Assembly: GCA_012522165.1 (NCBI GenBank)
Contig: JAAYKZ010000495.1
Location: 1-7,263 of the forward strand
From: Clostridiales bacterium
GTDB taxonomy: Bacteria; Bacillota; Clostridia; Caldicoprobacterales; UBA3941
Direction of reading: 5' to 3'
DNA length: 7,263 bases
The translations under genes were made by a program, and so were the position numbers. The notes below the pieces were generated by a model. The model saw nothing but the letters and a program-made list of their open reading frames with translations. It was not told where the DNA came from and did not search any database. This document shows, in pieces, positions 6,215-7,263 of this stretch (positions are counted from its first letter, which is position 1; each line of letters opens with the position of its first letter).

Positions 6215-6424
6215 TTATAGGCTGTCAACCTCCACCCATTGTCTGTTTTCTATAGATAGGTCTACAGCTTCCTTAACCCATGCTTCATCACGTCCACAGA
6301 TGGCCTTCATGCCAATGTTAACACTGGGCTCGAAAAACATGCCTACTTTTCTGAAGGCATTGCTATGAGCTTTTCCCATAAACTTATATCCCACCAACCC
6401 GATGTTTAGCGTATCTTTCTTCAC
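6215..6424 (-). pseudogene. Remnant of a Gfo/Idh/MocA-family oxidoreductase with an apparent internal deletion
   Basis: The 69-residue reading frame begins like a full-length Gfo/Idh/MocA dehydrogenase, with the nucleotide-binding motif GLVGYKFMGKAHSNAF (residues 9-24) and then MKAICGRDEAWVKEA (39-53). Full-length members run to about 330-400 residues and continue through the Rossmann fold to an EKP motif and a catalytic His, none of which is present. After residue 53 the sequence switches to AVDLSIENRQWVEV, which resembles the last residues of this family (alternating helix then WVEV). The simplest reading is an in-frame deletion of roughly 300 codons joining the two ends. The native terminator is kept 11 bases downstream, and the start keeps a good ribosome-binding site: GTG at 6422-6424 with AGAGGT at 6431-6436. 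The product cannot be an active dehydrogenase. It follows the UlaG-like gene by 84 bases. An assembly artefact is a possible alternative. Confidence 0.75.
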
Positions 6425-6508
6425 AATACTACCTCTTCAATATATTCTTAATAAGCCTTCTATTAAAGATTTTTTAAGACCTTATCAAAAGTCTTTATTC
6501 TTATTATT

Positions 6509-7207
6509 CTAAGGAATTTTAACACTAACACCATGTTCCAGCTCCATTCCTAGGATAGATGTACCCTTGAGGCATTCAAAAAATTTGCTGGGGTCTTCAG
6601 TATTTTCAGCAATCAAGCCATAGTGACTGGGAATGGCTATCTCTACATCTAGGCTAATAGCCAGCTGAGCTGCTTCTTTAAAGGTCATATTGCCTAGCCT
6701 GCCATTAATACAGCATATCAAAATATTAGGACTAAGATCCTTAACTTCCAGCAATCTCTCGTCGTAGAGGCTGTCCCCTGTTAAATAAATCCGTGCATCC
6801 CTATAGTCTATAACTACTCCAATGCTGTCCTGGGTATGTTTGGCAAAGACTCCGTGGATATTAGCTTGGCCTAATTCATAGGTTTCACCCCTATTTAAAG
6901 AGATAATATTTTCTACAGGTATACCTATATCTCTAAAATGTTGTTGACAACTGTCTGGACCTGCGTACAAAATATCATTCATATTTGTTTTTGAAATAGT
7001 AGCTTCATCTAAATGGTCTATATGGTCATGGGTGCATATAATCATATCTGCCTTAAGCTCTCTAGGCTCTATGGGAATAGGAAGAAGTCTATTGTATTTG
7101 CCGTTATTATACATAGAGTTAGACAGGTAGGGATCTATACATAATACCTTATCTCCTAAATTGAAAAGATATCCTCCTTGACCAAGCCATGTTATCTCAA
7201 ATGACAT
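6509..7207 (-). CDS. UlaG-like MBL-fold metal-dependent hydrolase
   Basis: This 232-residue protein has the metallo-beta-lactamase motif THDHIDH (His60, Asp61, His62, Asp64, His65), then His124, TGDS (Asp145) and PSHYG (His195). The stretch CINGRLGNMTFKEAAQLA (166-183) is typical of the UlaG/COG2220 branch, which includes L-ascorbate-6-phosphate lactonase. E. coli UlaG is about 354 residues, so this shorter protein is a relative and not the ortholog; a sugar-lactone or similar substrate is an inference. It looks cytosolic, with no signal peptide. The ATG start has AGGAGT (7214-7219) six bases upstream. The next gene, 84 bases downstream, is a broken Gfo/Idh/MocA sugar dehydrogenase. A dehydrogenase and a lactonase-like hydrolase together fit an oxidative sugar pathway that may no longer work as a unit. 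The promoter and any earlier operon genes lie beyond the right edge. Confidence 0.87.
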   Translation of the reverse strand: MSFEITWLGQGGYLFNLGDKVLCIDPYLSNSMYNNGKYNRLLPIPIEPRELKADMIICTHDHIDHLDEATISKTNMNDILYAGPDSCQQHFRDIGIPVENIISLNRGETYELGQANIHGVFAKHTQDSIGVVIDYRDARIYLTGDSLYDERLLEVKDLSPNILICCINGRLGNMTFKEAAQLAISLDVEIAIPSHYGLIAENTEDPSKFFECLKGTSILGMELEHGVSVKIP

Positions 7208-7263
7208 TTTAACACTCCTATCTCTTCCTTTGTTTTGTTTCTATACTCCACTGGGATCATCCC

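Noticed and set aside
6425..6508. Possible terminator between the UlaG-like gene and the dehydrogenase remnant
   Set aside because: Only a weak five-base AAGAC/GTCTT pairing exists, without a T-run in the right place on the minus strand; the two genes are more likely one transcript.
7191..7263. A minus-strand open frame running in from the right edge that would end about 15 bases inside the UlaG-like gene
   Set aside because: Only about 23 codons are visible, openness of that length is likely by chance, it would carry the hydrolase ribosome-binding site inside it, and no family motif is recognisable.
7253..7263. Palindrome GGGATCATCCC at the right edge, as a possible operator for the UlaG-like gene
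   Set aside because: It is cut by the window boundary and its relation to any promoter cannot be judged.

Overview
The window is AT-rich, and its family content points to a low-GC Gram-positive anaerobe, most likely a member of the Clostridia. The evidence is strong Shine-Dalgarno sequences, frequent TTG/GTG starts, an OmpR-type regulator with a multi-pass histidine kinase, and a stand-alone methionine synthase reactivation protein. This is inference from gene families; no rRNA or other taxonomic marker is present. Apart from the first 141 bases, every gene lies on the minus strand, so the order below follows minus-strand transcription, from high to low coordinates.

Right end (7207 down to 6160): a UlaG-like metallo-beta-lactamase-fold hydrolase is followed by a short remnant of a Gfo/Idh/MocA sugar dehydrogenase. 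The remnant appears to keep the N-terminus and the extreme C-terminus but to lack the middle. A strong intrinsic terminator (6160-6203) closes this unit. The pairing suggests a former carbohydrate-utilisation operon that has decayed.

Middle (about 6092 down to 3185): a promoter region with an extended -10 box and TTAC-type direct repeats drives an OmpR-family response regulator and a 697-residue six-pass sensor kinase. The two genes overlap by 26 bases, and both appear to start at TTG with the ribosome-binding site deciding the start. No target gene is evident in the window.

Left part (3099 down to 159): a ten-helix EamA/DMT transporter (TTG start), a B12-dependent methionine synthase reactivation protein, a second metallo-beta-lactamase-fold hydrolase and a glyoxalase-I-like VOC protein follow one another on the same strand. 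The last two are only 18 bases apart and are probably co-transcribed. Spacers of 85-113 bases between the earlier genes show no clear terminator or promoter, so run-on transcription from the kinase operon is possible but unproven.

Left edge (1-141, plus strand): the cysteine-rich C-terminal tail of an unidentified gene converges on the VOC gene. One bidirectional hairpin (126-160) appears to terminate both, and its 5' arm is made of the last codons of the plus-strand gene.

No CRISPR array, insertion sequence, tRNA, rRNA or riboswitch was recognised. Most of the window looks like ordinary chromosomal content. The points most worth a second look are the internally deleted dehydrogenase, the cysteine-rich tail, the cysteine motif of the MetH reactivation protein, the atypical ATP-binding box of the kinase, and the phased repeats in front of the regulator.
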